64,000 nt of DNA, taken from positions 67,431,892-67,495,891 of the forward strand of contig NC_091119.1 of the NCBI RefSeq assembly GCF_040183065.1, read 5' to 3'. The stretch comes from Periplaneta americana (taxonomy: Eukaryota; Arthropoda; Insecta; Blattodea; Blattidae). The notes beneath the pieces were generated by a model that searched no databases, had not been told where the DNA came from, and was given only the letters and a program-made list of their open reading frames with translations. The position numbers were made by a program, and so were the translations under genes. Shown here one piece after another: positions 1 through 10,804 of the stretch (position 1 is the first letter of the stretch; every line of letters starts with the position of its first letter).

Positions 1-313
1 ATATTATAGTAAATTACGTCAAGATGAATGAAACACATTCCATTGAATTAGGCCTACTGTAATGTAAAACAATCACTTGGTAAACGTAAGGTTCTATATC
101 GGCTATAAGGGTAACAGTATTTAGTTGATCATGTATCAAGTTAAAGTTTCATCTGAAACCATATTCAGTCACATTTCTCTGACAAATTGCACCTCAGCCT
201 GAGGCTTATTATAGGCCTACTTACCACTTTTGTCAATGTTTGTTGACGAACGACCGCACTCTTGTACGAATGCAGCACGCTGCACTGTGAATTAAACCCA
301 AGCAATGGCAATG

Positions 314-379
<66 letters not shown>
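314..379. repeat. (AAT)n microsatellite
   Basis: Uninterrupted AAT trinucleotide run of about 65 bases. Its reverse-strand translation gives a false poly-leucine ORF. It belongs to the AAT class that recurs through the first 9 kb. Confidence 0.95.
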
Positions 380-444
380 TAAAGATGGCGAAATAAGTCC
401 AAGGTTCAACACCGAAAGTTACCCACCATTTCTGCTTCAATTGG

Positions 445-537
445 TTGAAAGAAAACCTCGGAAAACCCCTAACCTGGGTTTGAACCCGGGCCCGCTCGTT
501 TCATGGACAGACTCCACAGCACTGGGCTATCTCAGTT
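445..537 (-). repeat. tRNA-derived SINE fragment
   Basis: Read on the minus strand this has a B-box-like GGGTTCAAACCC followed by the core TTTTCCGAGGTTTTC. The same core occurs in the SINEs at 2357-2590, 7582-7843 and 15568-15780. The piece has a tRNA-like head and the start of the shared central domain but no tail. It has the order of a tRNA-derived SINE; no TSD was found. Confidence 0.55.
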
Positions 538-539
538 TA

Positions 540-995
540 CTTAATCTATTCATTTTGTAAAATAACTTTATGTCAAATTACTGTAAATGTAAATGTTGAG
601 TGTAAAACACAATAATCAAGTCAAATTCACACACAGTTTCTATTAGGTGTTGATCTCATGACATGGTAACAAATACGCGTAATTTACATTTTGCAGCATT
701 TTAGATTTTTTTTAAATAATGTATTAAATAATGATTGGAATATTTATTTTGCAAAGATTTGGTCACTTAACCCGTTCTCTTTATACTTCTATAGAAAATG
801 ATAAATCAAAATTAGGCATTTGTATTTATCAAGGATTTCCTAACAGTGGAGAAGGGGGCAATGATGAGTTTTCTAGAGGAAAATGAATCAACAGAAAAGA
901 ATATACCTACTGTATTTGTCAGTGTAGCCTATGCCTCATAAGACGCACCCAAGAAAATAAAGCAGGAAGCAGTTTTCCTGAAAACCTAAAATTGA

Positions 996-996
<1 letters not shown>
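540..996. other. No recognised feature
   Basis: AT-rich sequence without a convincing reading frame, RNA or repeat structure. Confidence 0.5.

Positions 997-1040
<44 letters not shown>
997..1040. repeat. (AAT)n microsatellite
   Basis: AAT/TAA run ending directly at the 5' edge of the LINE fragment at 1043. Confidence 0.9.
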
Positions 1041-1042
<2 letters not shown>

Positions 1043-1043
<1 letters not shown>

Positions 1044-1896
1044 GGTTTAAAATTGAACGGGTTAGGCTACATCAGCTTCTTGTTTATGCGGATGACGTGA
1101 ATATGTTAGAAGAAAATCCACACACTATTAGGGAAAACACGGGAATTTTACTTGAAGCAAGTAAAGCAATAGGTTTGAAAATAAATCCCGAAAAGACAAA
1201 GCATATGATTATGTCTCGTGACCAGAATATTGTTCGAAATGGAAATATAAAAATTGGAAATTTATCCTTCGAAGAGGTGAAAAAATTCAAATAGGCCTAT
1301 CTTGGAGCAACAGTAACAAATATAAATGATACTCGGGAGGAAATTAAACGCAGAATAAATATGAGAAATGCCGTTATTATTCGGTTGAGAAGTTTTTGTC
1401 ATCTAGTCTGCTGTCAAAAAATCTGAAAGTTAGAATTTATGAAACAGTTATATCACCGGTTGTTCTATATGGTTGTGAAACTAGGACTCTCACTTTGAGA
1501 GAGGAACAGAGATTGAGAGTGGTTGAGAATAAGGTGTTTAGGAAAATATTTGGGGCTGAGAGGGATGAAGTTACAGGAGAATGGAGAAAGTTACACAACA
1601 CAGAACTGCATGCATTGTATTCTTCACCTGACATAATTAGGAACATTAAATCCGGACGTTTGAGATGGGCAGGGCATGTAGCACGTATGGGCGAATCCAG
1701 AAATGCATATAGAGTGTTAGTTGTGAGGCCGGAGGAAAAAACACCTTTGGGGAGGCCGAGACGTAGATGGGAGGATAATATTAAAATGGATTTGAGGGAG
1801 GTGGAATATGATGGTAGAGACTGGATTAATCTTGCTCAGGATAGGGACTGATGGCGGGATTATGTGAAGGCGTCAATGAACCTGCGGGTTCCTTAA
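1043..1896 (+). pseudogene. Non-LTR retrotransposon, 3' part of reverse transcriptase ORF
   Basis: The 3' end of a LINE ORF2. The translation includes the reverse-transcriptase active-site box LLVYADDVN near 1075-1105, then MKINPEK-like residues (GLKINPEKTKHM), a YLGATV block, and the C-terminal region YGCETRTLTLREEQRLRVVE, RLRWAGHVARM and GRPRRRWEDNI. This layout is usual for endonuclease/reverse-transcriptase LINEs of arthropods. A stop at about 1293 and a frame change at about 1390 break the frame. The element is 5'-truncated: only about 280 C-terminal residues remain. The 3' end runs into an AAT/TAA microsatellite that may derive from the LINE tail. I cannot assign the clade with certainty. 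Confidence 0.88.
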
Positions 1897-1909
1897 AAGC
1901 CATTTGTAA

Positions 1910-2045
<136 letters not shown>

Positions 2046-2180
2046 AAAGAATGATTTATCAGTCACTGACGTTTATGTGCGTATAATCTTCACAAATGTT
2101 TTTCAGTTATAACTTTTTGGTACCTATCCTTTACCTCATGGCAATCTCTAATAACAGAAATATAGGTTAAATAAAAGAGA

Positions 2181-2183
<3 letters not shown>

Positions 2184-2240
<57 letters not shown>
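2184..2240. repeat. (AAT)n microsatellite
   Basis: AAT run abutting the tRNA-like SINE head at 2241. Confidence 0.93.
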
Positions 2241-2241
<1 letters not shown>

Positions 2242-2340
2242 GTAAGCGCTGCCACGATTGTCCAGTGTTTAGAGCGCTGAATTCATAATCCTGTGGACTC
2301 GGGTTCGATCCCCGATTTATAATTTTTGTTGGGCAAGCCC
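2241..2340 (+). repeat. tRNA-derived SINE head, Met-like anticodon loop
   Basis: tRNA-like sequence with an A-box-like CCAGTGTTTAGAGCGCTG, an anticodon-like loop TTCATAA (CAT, methionine) and a B-box GGTTCGATCCC. It lacks a good acceptor stem and is followed by unrelated sequence, so it reads as a SINE head or degraded tRNA pseudogene, not a functional tRNA. Confidence 0.5.
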
Positions 2341-2356
2341 ATAGTCCAGATAAGTG

Positions 2357-2590
2357 TCTTTTTACTTGGTTATTTAACGATGTTATATCAACTACTAGGT
2401 TATTTAGCGTCGATGGGATTGGTGATAGCAAGATGAGGCCGAGGACTCGCCATAGATTACCTGACATTTGCCTTACGGTTGGGGAAAACCTCGGAAAAAC
2501 TGAGCCCAAGCGGGCATCGAATCCACGCCCGAGAACAACTCCGGATCGGCAGGCAAGCGCCTCAGTCGACTGAGCTATGCCGATTAAGTG
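2357..2590 (-). repeat. tRNA-derived SINE
   Basis: On the minus strand the order is a tRNA-like head (GGCATAGCTCAGTCGACTGA, B-box GGATTCGATGCC), the shared core TTTTTCCGAGGTTTTCCCC, and a tail rich in ACGCTAAATAACC motifs. Core and tail motifs match the SINEs at 7582-7843 and 15568-15780, but the head differs, so it is a sister family. No clear TSD. Confidence 0.7.
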
Positions 2591-2619
2591 TTTTCTCCGG
2601 TTCCCCTGTGGCATTCCAA

Positions 2620-3535
2620 CAAATCTTCGGCATAATATATCATGTCATCGTAGGTGCAGCGTAAACCTGTCTCCTATGGCACATTCTGAGCAACTATTCT
2701 GTCGTTAAATCGATCTACACAACTGGTTTCATACGGGTAAATCACGGGCAGTCAAGTACTCGCCATTAGGAAGCGATACATTAAAATAAATAAACAAAAC
2801 ATATTATGCTTTTGTAATTAAGTGCATGATTAAATTAGAAAATGAAGCTGAAAATATGCCTAATTTGGCAACAGCGCCTCTCCGGCTCACCTACGATAAC
2901 ACACACACATTCGGTTTCAGTTAGCGTTCCATCCAACGAGTTATCTCTTTGTCACTGCAGGCTGGAGGGTTGCTGGACTTCCTATGTCAAGGAATAATGA
3001 TGTGCGTTAATCTCTTTTTAGTTCGCAAGAAAACCGTCCATTTCATTTAAAAACTGTAAAGGGATAAATAAATCTTTATCAGTTTTTCTGATGATAAGAG
3101 TAAAAATCAGAATCGTAGTAATAGTACTTCTCAAGTAAAACAGCGTTAACATTTAGGGTAAAATTATTTTTTTTTTCTGGGAAAAATATTACTTACTGTA
3201 TATGATACAAATATTAGAATTTTTTATGTACAATATTCTAAACAAGGAATACTGTTAAAATCTGCAGGGTTATGTTACTTCCAAACTCCATAACACGATC
3301 TCAACTTACTGCTATGAAACTGTACTAAGATGGTAATATAAATATTGTAGTTCTCTCTGTAACTAGAAGTAAACTGAGGAAAATTGAGCTACAGGCCAGC
3401 GAGAGAACCACTCTTGCAGAGTAAATGATTGGTTATGTAACAGCAGGACGTTCTAAATACTGTAACAGGAAACGTTAATCCACACATATTGTATTATACT
3501 ACCGGTACCGGTACATAAACCTTTTGCAATTTAAG
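2620..3535. other. No recognised feature
   Basis: AT-rich, non-coding in appearance. The octamer TACCGGTA occurs near 3501. Confidence 0.5.
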
Positions 3536-3538
3536 TTC

Positions 3539-4068
3539 TATGAAATCAAAAGGAGGATAGCAATAGCCAAGGAAGCTTTTAATAGAAAAAGGAGCATCTT
3601 CTGCGGACCTCTGGAAAAAGAACTAAAGAAGAGACTAGTGAAGTGCTTTGTATGGAGTGTGGCATTGTATGGGGGCAGAAACGTGGGCATTACGACGAAG
3701 TGAAGAGAAGCGAATGGAAGCATTTTAAATGTGGATTTGGAGAAGAATGGAGCATGTGAAATGGACAGACAGAATAAGAAATGAAGCTGTGCTGGAAAGA
3801 GTGAGTGAAGAAAGAATGATGATGAAACTGATCAGGAAGAGGAAAAGGAATTGTTTGGGTTACTGGCTCAGAAGAAACTGCCTACTGCACTGGAAGGAAT
3901 GGTGAACGGGAGAAGAGTTCGGGGCAGAAGAAGATATCAGATGATAGACGATATTAAGATATATGGATCTTATGAGGAGACAAAGAGGAAGTTAGAAAAT
4001 AGGAAAGATTGGAGAAAACTGAGTTTGCAGTGAAAGACCTCCCTTGGGCAGAACATTAAATGAAATGA
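3539..4068 (+). pseudogene. LINE ORF2 C-terminal fragment and 3' UTR
   Basis: Encodes EIKRRIAIAKEAFNRKRSIF, then VKCFVWSVALYG, AETWALRRSEEKRMEAF, MWIWRRMEHVKWTDRIRNE and LIRKRKRNCLGYWLRRN with several frame changes and stops. The same protein is encoded on the minus strand at 7106-8425, so the two are copies of one LINE family. The 3' end has the family signature GCAGTGAAAGACCTCCCTTG and an AAATG-rich tail. It is strongly 5'-truncated and clearly inactive. Confidence 0.85.
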
Positions 4069-4081
4069 AAATAATATTAAG

Positions 4082-4382
4082 GTCCCGCGCCCTGGCGTCG
4101 TGGTCTAAGGCATCCTGCCTAGGAATCATGTTACGGAATGCGCGCTGGTTCGAGTCCTCAGTGTATGGGACCAATGCTCACCCAGAATCTTGATGCATTT
4201 GGGGAGCTACGATAGATAGAGAAATCCGGTTACGAAAGTCAGCTACAATTGCTTGGGATATCATCGTGCTAACCACACGATACCTGGTTAGATGATCGTC
4301 CATCTCTGCTTCGGCATGTGGACGTGAGGCCAGCAGCTGGCTGGTCGGTCATGTCCTTCATGGGCTGTTGTGCCTAGGAATT
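4082..4382 (+). mobile_element. tRNA-derived SINE with 12-bp TSD
   Basis: A 301-bp element beginning with a tRNA-like head: A-box-like TGGCGTCGTGGTCTAAGGC and B-box GGTTCGAGTCC. The flanks carry the direct repeat AATAATATTAAG at 4070-4081 and 4383-4394, so it is a complete insertion at the 3' edge of the LINE fragment. The body differs from the other SINEs here, so it is a separate family. Confidence 0.82.
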
Positions 4383-4717
4383 AATAATATTAAGACTATC
4401 CTATAGTGAGCCGAGTGGCATGACGTGAAGGAAAGCAGTGCCTGTATGTATGCCATTGCTCGATTGGGCTTCGATGTCTGTTGTCTACATACAGGGTTTC
4501 CATGGAATTGCTTCCCCGAAAAAAATTATCACCGCTTGATAGTACTAAAAATAAGCGAATGAAAGCAGATTTTTTTAAAGAGGGCATTTTCCCTGGACCA
4601 AAAATGCAATACAGAAATATAATGCAAATTAGTAGGCCTATTTTATCGTGAACCAAATTTGTGGTAAAACGAATGATGTAAACGTAGGTTCACATTACTG
4701 TGGCTCACTATAACTGT

Positions 4718-4720
4718 TCC

Positions 4721-4812
<92 letters not shown>
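4718..4812. repeat. (AAC)n(AAT)n microsatellite
   Basis: About 42 bases of AAC repeats passing into about 52 bases of AAT repeats. Confidence 0.95.
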
Positions 4813-4813
<1 letters not shown>

Positions 4814-5217
4814 CATTTTAAGTAAGTCTTATGCGACATTATCAACCCCAGGATTTGATTTAGAAATACTTATAATGTTACATTCATTTCCCAGATTCGA
4901 ATTAAGCAGAGACCCCTTCCTTGACTGCTCCAAAAGTATTTTTGTTAAAGGGGAGCAATGTTCCAAGCCCCTGGAAGACAATAATACCATTGTTACCTAA
5001 ATTTAGGAAGACATATTTTCCACTGTCGCGTGATATAAATACAAGCACAAAAATATCTAATAACAATAAGTTAATTCACCACTTTTTCTATAATTGGCTA
5101 TATAATGCGGTACTGTTTGACCCAGAGAATTTTCATCCATGCATTCTTACAGAAAGAAAGTCCATCTTCTACGTTTTTATTGCCCGGTTTAGAAGCTTAA
5201 GAGACTTTTATGAGTTT

Positions 5218-5252
5218 ATAATAATAACAATAATAACAATAACAACAATACC

Positions 5253-5300
<48 letters not shown>
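5218..5300. repeat. (AAT/AAC)n microsatellite
   Basis: Mixed AAC/AAT repeat becoming pure AAT, interrupted by TACCGGTA at about 5249. It produces a false poly-isoleucine reading frame. Confidence 0.93.
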
Positions 5301-5301
<1 letters not shown>

Positions 5302-5399
5302 CCTCGATGTATACAACATGATCATGGACATCATCGTGACAACAATCTGCTACTTGGTCCAAAACATCTACATCTTCCAATGGAACAAGTGTAAGGATA

Positions 5400-6130
5400 T
5401 GAAAGCGACAGATGCCAATGCGATTAACATCACTTAGAAAAGGTTCTCGAAATTCAAGATTTACTGCGTGACGTCAAATGCTCTAACCGAAAAGATAATG
5501 GACATCCCTTTACCATACTATTTTGGGACATAGCTTGAGCAACATTTATTGCACTGTTTTCAAAATCCACTAAGATGAATAATTGTAGGTTTAGAGTTAA
5601 ATCTGAGTTCATTCCTTGTGCTGCAGATTTGAAATTTTGGAATATAGACCTATTCTGTAGGTAGGCCTATTATGTGATTTCATCTTTTCTAATTGAAAGT
5701 GCGTAGCCTATGTACATAAGCAGGAAAATTTGATAAAAAAATTCTATTGACTATGTTTGTTCAGTTGGCAAAAATTGAGAAGATAGGTACCATATTTTAT
5801 TACTTACACACATTACACAGCTAATAAAACGGATTAAACAGTAAATTAACTTTTTGCACGTAGTAGTGGTGGAAGGAAATCTGTGGTCAAAATGTCCATG
5901 GACGTACCGTAACTTTTTTGGACATAATTTCGAGTGGATGTTGTACTGTGGACCAAGTGTCTCTGAACACAGAAAAGTGGATGAAATATTTCTTCGATTT
6001 TATAAATCCTAAAGTGCTATTTGCTAAACTTAATTTCAATGACAGTAGAAATAAATACCGGTATTTAAATTGATTCTCGTCATATTTAAAAGACAGAAAT
6101 CAAGAGATAGAGACAATCTATTTATGCATT
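5400..6130. other. No recognised feature
   Basis: AT-rich, no convincing coding or repeat structure. Confidence 0.45.
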
Positions 6131-6139
6131 TATTAATTT

Positions 6140-6425
6140 TAAAAAATCAATTTCAAGTTTTATGAAACATGGTGTCCTTCACTATTGTTTTTACACACAT
6201 CAACAACATATCATTAGGCTAACTTTCGTCTCAAACAATTTCCATTATACTCGTAGATGACACTAGTGTCATTTTGTGCAATTTGTAATGAAAAAAATTC
6301 TATGTCAAGTTTTATAAATCATGGTGTTCCTCACTATTTTTTTCACGCACATCAACATATCATTAGCTATAAATAATTTGTCTCAAACAATTTCTATTAT
6401 AGATGACGCTAGTGTCTTATAACAA
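6140..6425. repeat. Diverged direct duplication, two copies of about 125 bp
   Basis: Copy 1 (about 6148-6275) and copy 2 (about 6297-6420) share blocks such as CATGGTGT, CACATCAACA, ACATATCATTAG, CTCAAACAATTTC and TAGATGACACTAGTGTC. Spacing is about 147 bp. Copy 2 has small indels. No coding content was recognised. Confidence 0.75.
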
Positions 6426-6429
6426 GCAA

Positions 6430-7100
6430 AAATAATAATAACTCTGAAACTAAACTAAGTACAGTAGCCCTATTTGTCTCTACGAGTTCCTCCTTTAAAG
6501 CAAATAAATTGTCACTCAATATACAAGGTAGATGAGTCAAATGTAATCAAGATTCTGATATAGGGCTGGAGATCAAGTCTTATGCGTAGAAAATGATGGT
6601 ACGTTTTTTAAGTAAACTGTAAATTATGTAAGCCTACTAAGTTTCTGATTTTAAAACTGCAAATAGTTAAATTTGAAGGAATATATTGAACATATTACCT
6701 AAAACCTTGATTCAGTTTGTTATGCTATTATGCTATTATGACAATGAAACATTTTGCTGACATTAATATACTAAAGCTTTTGTTATGAAAAATTTTTGGT
6801 AACTCCTAGAAGAACAAAAACATTTTCATTTCCCAAAAGAAAAGTATACGTTTAATAGCTGATTCATATAAAACGATTTTTGTTAACCTTTCAAAAGCAC
6901 GAAATAGGCATACTGATGTTTCCTCTCAAAGATTTTTTCTAATGATCTACGTAAATAAGGTAAATTCTTAAGAGATAGACCCATTCATAACATAAATACA
7001 AGATATAAAACTTATCTACATAATCCATCAGTTACCCTAACGTGTAGGTACCCTAGATACTGCGAATGTATACAGGATTTTAATTCTCTACCCTTAGAAA
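6430..7100. other. No recognised feature
   Basis: AT-rich non-coding sequence before the LINE 3' end. Confidence 0.45.
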
Positions 7101-7105
7101 TAAAA

Positions 7106-8425
7106 TTTTCATTTCATTTCATTTAGTGTTCTGTCCAAGGACAGGTCTTTCACTGCAAACCCAGCTTTCTCCAATCTTTCCTGTTTTCTGCTTTCCTCTT
7201 CGTTTCACATATGATCCATATATCTTAATGTCGTCTATCATCTGTTATCTTCTTTTGCCCTGAACTCTTCTCCCGTTCATCATTCCTTTCAATGCATCCT
7301 TCAGTAGGTAGTTTCGTCTCAGCCAGTGACCTAACCAATTCTTTTTCCTCTTTCTGATCAGTTTCAGCATCATACTTTCTTCACCCACTCTTTCCAACAC
7401 AGCTTCATTTCTTATTCTGTCTGTCCACTTCACACATTCCATTCTTCTCCATATCCACATTTTAAATGCTTCTATTTGCTTCTCTTCACTTTGTCGTAAT
7501 GTCCATGTTTCTGCCCCATACAATGCCACACTCCATACAAAGCACTTCACTAGTCTCTTCCTTGGTTCTTTTTGCAGAGGTGTCCACACCTGTGGAGTAA
7601 CGGTCAGCGCATCTGGCCGCGAAACTAGGTGGCCCAGGTTCGATTCCCAGTCGGGGCAAGTTACCTGGTTAAGGTTTTTTCCGGGGTTTTCCCTCAACCC
7701 AATATGAGCAAATGCTGGGTAACTTTCGCTGTTGGACCCTGGACTCATTTCACCGGCATTATCACCTTCATCTCATTCAGACGCTAAATAACCTAGATGT
7801 TGATAAAGCGTCGTAAAATAACCTACTAAAATAAAAAAAAAAATTGCAGAGGTCCACAGAAGATGCTCCTTTTTCTATTAAATGCTTCCTTGGTTATTGT
7901 TATCCTCCTTTTGACTTCCTGGTAGCAGCTCATATTACTGTTTATAGTACACCCCAAGTATTTGAAGCTGTCCACATTTAGAATTCGCAAGTTTATCTTC
8001 TGTATTTTTCTTCCTATGACCATGTTCTTCGTCTTATTTGCATTTATCTTCATCCCATACTGCTCACAACTGTCATTTAGCTCCAGTAGCATATCCTTTA
8101 GTATCATTTCTTCTTCTGCTAACAACGCCATATCATCAGCAAATCTTATGCACTTTATTCTTCCTCCTCCTACTATCACTCCTCCCATGTTCTGAAAACA
8201 GTTCTTTACTAAATCCTCCAAGTAGATATTGAATAGGGTAGGTGATAAAGGACATCCTTGACGTATTCCTCTCTCAATTTCATTTCCTTCTGACATTTCT
8301 TCTTCTATTCTGAATTTGATTTGTTGTTTCATATAAAGATTACTGAATAGTCTTCTCTCTTTCCAATCCACACAAATTTTCTTTAGGATCTGTTTAATCC
8401 AATCCATTCTGTCAAAAGCCTTAGA
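7106..8425 (-). pseudogene. LINE reverse transcriptase, 3' half, interrupted by a SINE
   Basis: Read from about 8425 down to 7106 this encodes KAFDRMDWIK, then GIRQGCPLSPTLFNIYLEDL (RT motif B), CIRFADDMALLAEE (motif C with catalytic DD), GMKINANKTKNMVIGRK, FKYLGCTINS and EVKRRITITKEAFNRKRSIF. A SINE splits the frame at 7582-7843. It resumes as KRLVKCFVWSVALYGAETWT, MWIWRRMECVKWTDRIRNE and LGHWLRRNYLLKDALKGMMN. The 3' UTR has the family mark GCAGTGAAAGACC and an AAATG-rich tail near 7108. Apart from the SINE, frame damage is light, so it is younger than the copy at 3539. The endonuclease and the N-terminal RT are missing. Confidence 0.88.
7582..7843 (+). mobile_element. tRNA-derived SINE inserted into LINE, 10-bp TSD
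   Basis: Complete SINE of about 262 bp. It has a tRNA-like head (B-box GGTTCGATTCC), the core TTTTCCGGGGTTTTCCCTC, a body with CATTATCACCTTCATCTCAT, a tail with GACGCTAAATAACC and a terminal A-rich run. The direct repeat TTGCAGAGGT flanks it at 7572-7581 and 7844-7853. Removing SINE and one repeat restores the LINE reading frame order, which fixes the insertion as younger than the LINE. Confidence 0.92.
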
Positions 8426-8560
8426 GTGGAATTGAATAAACTGATGGGGATCGTAAAGGAAATTGGTGTAGATTGGAAAGAGAGAAGACTGTTCAGTAAT
8501 CTTTATATGAAACAACGAGTCAAAGTCAGAATAGAAGAAGAAATGTCAGAAGGAGGTGAA
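8426..8560 (+). pseudogene. Inverted copy of the LINE RT region
   Basis: The + strand encodes GVDWKERRLFSNLYMKQ and VRIEEEMSEGGEI. The LINE on the other strand at 8280-8400 encodes nearly the same residues (CVDWKERRLFSNLYMKQ). The two fragments lie head to head and form an inverted repeat with a short central spacer. They differ at several positions, so this is a second, separately diverged copy and not a fresh duplication. Confidence 0.8.
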
Positions 8561-8998
8561 ATAAACAATAAAAATCAATTCAAATCTGCTCTCAAAATGT
8601 ATCTATGTCCACATGTTTTTTACTCTATAAATGAATGTTTCCTTATTTAAGCATTTATTTTTCCTAGGAACTCTGTCTCAGTAAGTGTAACTTATAAGCT
8701 ATATTAAATACTGGTATGTAACGGTACACGGAATGAACAGAAATATGGAACATTGATTATAAATTTTTAATTTTTACTGTTAGCCACCCATAGTAGGGGA
8801 TGGACACCACTCAAGTGGCAGGGCCTGGCCCGATGGTTAGAGATTGTTTAGGGAGGGGAAGACAAAAAATATTACAAAATCGTTTTCATTTCTACGAAAT
8901 AGCAAAGGGAATGTGGTGTGGATATATGTGAGTAAGTGCACACATGTGTGTTTTATATTGACAACATGAATGTAGGATGTTGATATATAATCCAATTT

Positions 8999-9007
8999 TG
9001 AATAGAT

Positions 9008-9082
<75 letters not shown>

Positions 9083-9160
9083 TATTATTATTATTATTGC
9101 TGCTGCTGATAATGATGATGTATAATAATTATACATCATCATAATTATAATTATTATGGG
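8999..9160. repeat. (AAT)n/(ATT)n microsatellite plus AT palindrome
   Basis: About 80 bases of AAT repeats switch to ATT at about 9082, followed by GCTGCTGCTG. The palindrome GATGATGTATAATAATTATA continues to its complement near 9145. It lies about 200 bp upstream of the zinc-finger exon. Confidence 0.9.
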
Positions 9161-9333
9161 CTTTCATCTACATTAAGTTTTCAATAAATAACTTCATTAT
9201 TCATACCAACCTCTTCATGGTATATGTTTTTAACTGACGCTATTATATAAAAATAATTTAAGTACCTATTCATTTCAAGTATAAAACTATTGAAAGATTT
9301 CGTAATTCAGTTGTGAACAATAGTTTCAAATAA

Positions 9334-10802
9334 ATGTATCAATGCATTAAGGTTAACTGCAGGCTATTTTTAATTTCAGTGAAAAACATACTAATTCAAC
9401 TACAAAATGGATATGGATACAATAATCACGTAATAAAGAAAGTAAAATGTCGCCATTACGGCAGTAGGAAATTTAACGATGATTCAAATACATCAAATTT
9501 ATCAATCGTAACAAGATTTCATTTAAATCATCATATCCTGATGGCGAACACATCAGAACAAAAATATCCAGAGGACAAGGATTCAGCTCCTATGAGTTTT
9601 GACTCAGAAGACAGTGACAAGGGTGAAGAAAGTACAATGAATTTAAAAACCAGTGATTGCCAAATAGAGAAGAGTATGGGAAATGATCATGCAAGTGCAG
9701 AAACACAAAATGTGAATGTTTCAGAAGATCTCAAACGTTCTTCTCGCACTAAGTACAATTTGAGAACTGCAATAAAACAGCCTTACAAGCATGACTTATA
9801 TTTTGAAACCCTATATGGAAAAGGCAAATACTGCATAGATATTAAGGAAAAAATGGAAAATACTAAAAATTACGATAATGACAAAAATGAAGAACGAGAA
9901 AACATAAACACAGCTTCTGGGCTACAAAATCTTTTAAAGCCACAAGTTGTAAAGAATACGACAGAAAAAACAAATAATCACATATGCAACATGATTCAAC
10001 AGGAGGAAAACCATTCTAGTTTATTGAATTTCTGTTTATCTCCAAGTGAAAAAACTGATTTTAAGTCAAAGATTAGTGATGAATGTCGCACAGTTTTTAC
10101 AACAGGAAAAAAGAGCAGTCAAAACAATGAGCAAACTAACAAGATTCACAATTTGAGAAACAATTCTTCAAATATTAATATCAAGAAAGACAAGACGGAG
10201 ATGAAAATAAATTCAGAAAACATAAAAATAGAAAGTCAATCACAAAATATGAATGAAAGTTGTGTTGTTATCAATATTCCAAGAGTACTTGCTAATGAGA
10301 ACGCATTCACATCAACACTTAATACAGCTCTGGAGGAACTCAAAGCAACAACTACGAGTTTACAACAGACCAAGGCAAATACTACATATATATTAAATTT
10401 GCAACAGCAGGCTGCACTAGTGGGAGTAAATCATATTCAGAAACCTTACGAGACTCAAGCAGAAGATAAAGGTCAGACATTTTCAAATGTAGGAAGCATC
10501 TTACAAAACTTGCTCTCCAAATCCGAAGATGTGTCTTCATTAAATAAGGGACGTGCGCAAGTCCCTATAGCACCAAAGAATGAGGACTTCTCAAAATCTG
10601 AACGAGAAAGTCTGTCAACAATCTCCAATGCTCCAGACCTCGCGAATTGCTCAACTATTGGAATGAGGCGCTCTGCACTGCACGCCTGTCCCTTCTGTGA
10701 GAAGAAATTTGATCGTCCCTGGGTTCTCAAAGGTCATCTGCGACTACATACAGGAGAGAGACCATTTGAGTGTCCAGTCTGCCACAAGTCGTTTGCAGAT
10801 AG
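9334..10802 (+). CDS. Snail/Scratch-type zinc-finger protein, large internal or first coding exon
   Basis: Long open exon of a C2H2 transcription factor. The N-terminal 430 residues are hydrophilic, rich in Asn, Ser, Lys and Glu, and without a recognised domain. The C-terminus carries one complete finger, [21 protein letters not shown], a TGERPFEC linker and the first half of a second finger, [11 protein letters not shown]. The words RPWVLKGH and FADR are hallmarks of the Snail/Scratch superfamily of DNA-binding repressors. The exon ends at a consensus donor (AG|GTATGT, GT at 10803) and joins in frame to 19076. ATG 9334 is preceded directly by an in-frame stop. A good acceptor (TTTTTAATTTCAG, ending 9379) lies just inside, so the true exon may start at 9380 with the start codon and a SNAG-type N-terminus upstream. 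ATG 9541 is another option. No SNAG motif is visible. I cannot name the orthologue. Confidence 0.85.
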
Positions 10803-10804
10803 GT

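Noticed and set aside
165..440. Poly-leucine ORF on the minus strand
   Set aside because: It is the translation of an AAT microsatellite. The same applies to the poly-Leu/Ile/Phe ORFs at 2090-2614, 4921-5394, 8837-9142 and 38753-39029.
4921..5394. 157-codon ORF on the + strand
   Set aside because: Ends in microsatellite-encoded isoleucines; the N-terminal part shows no domain.
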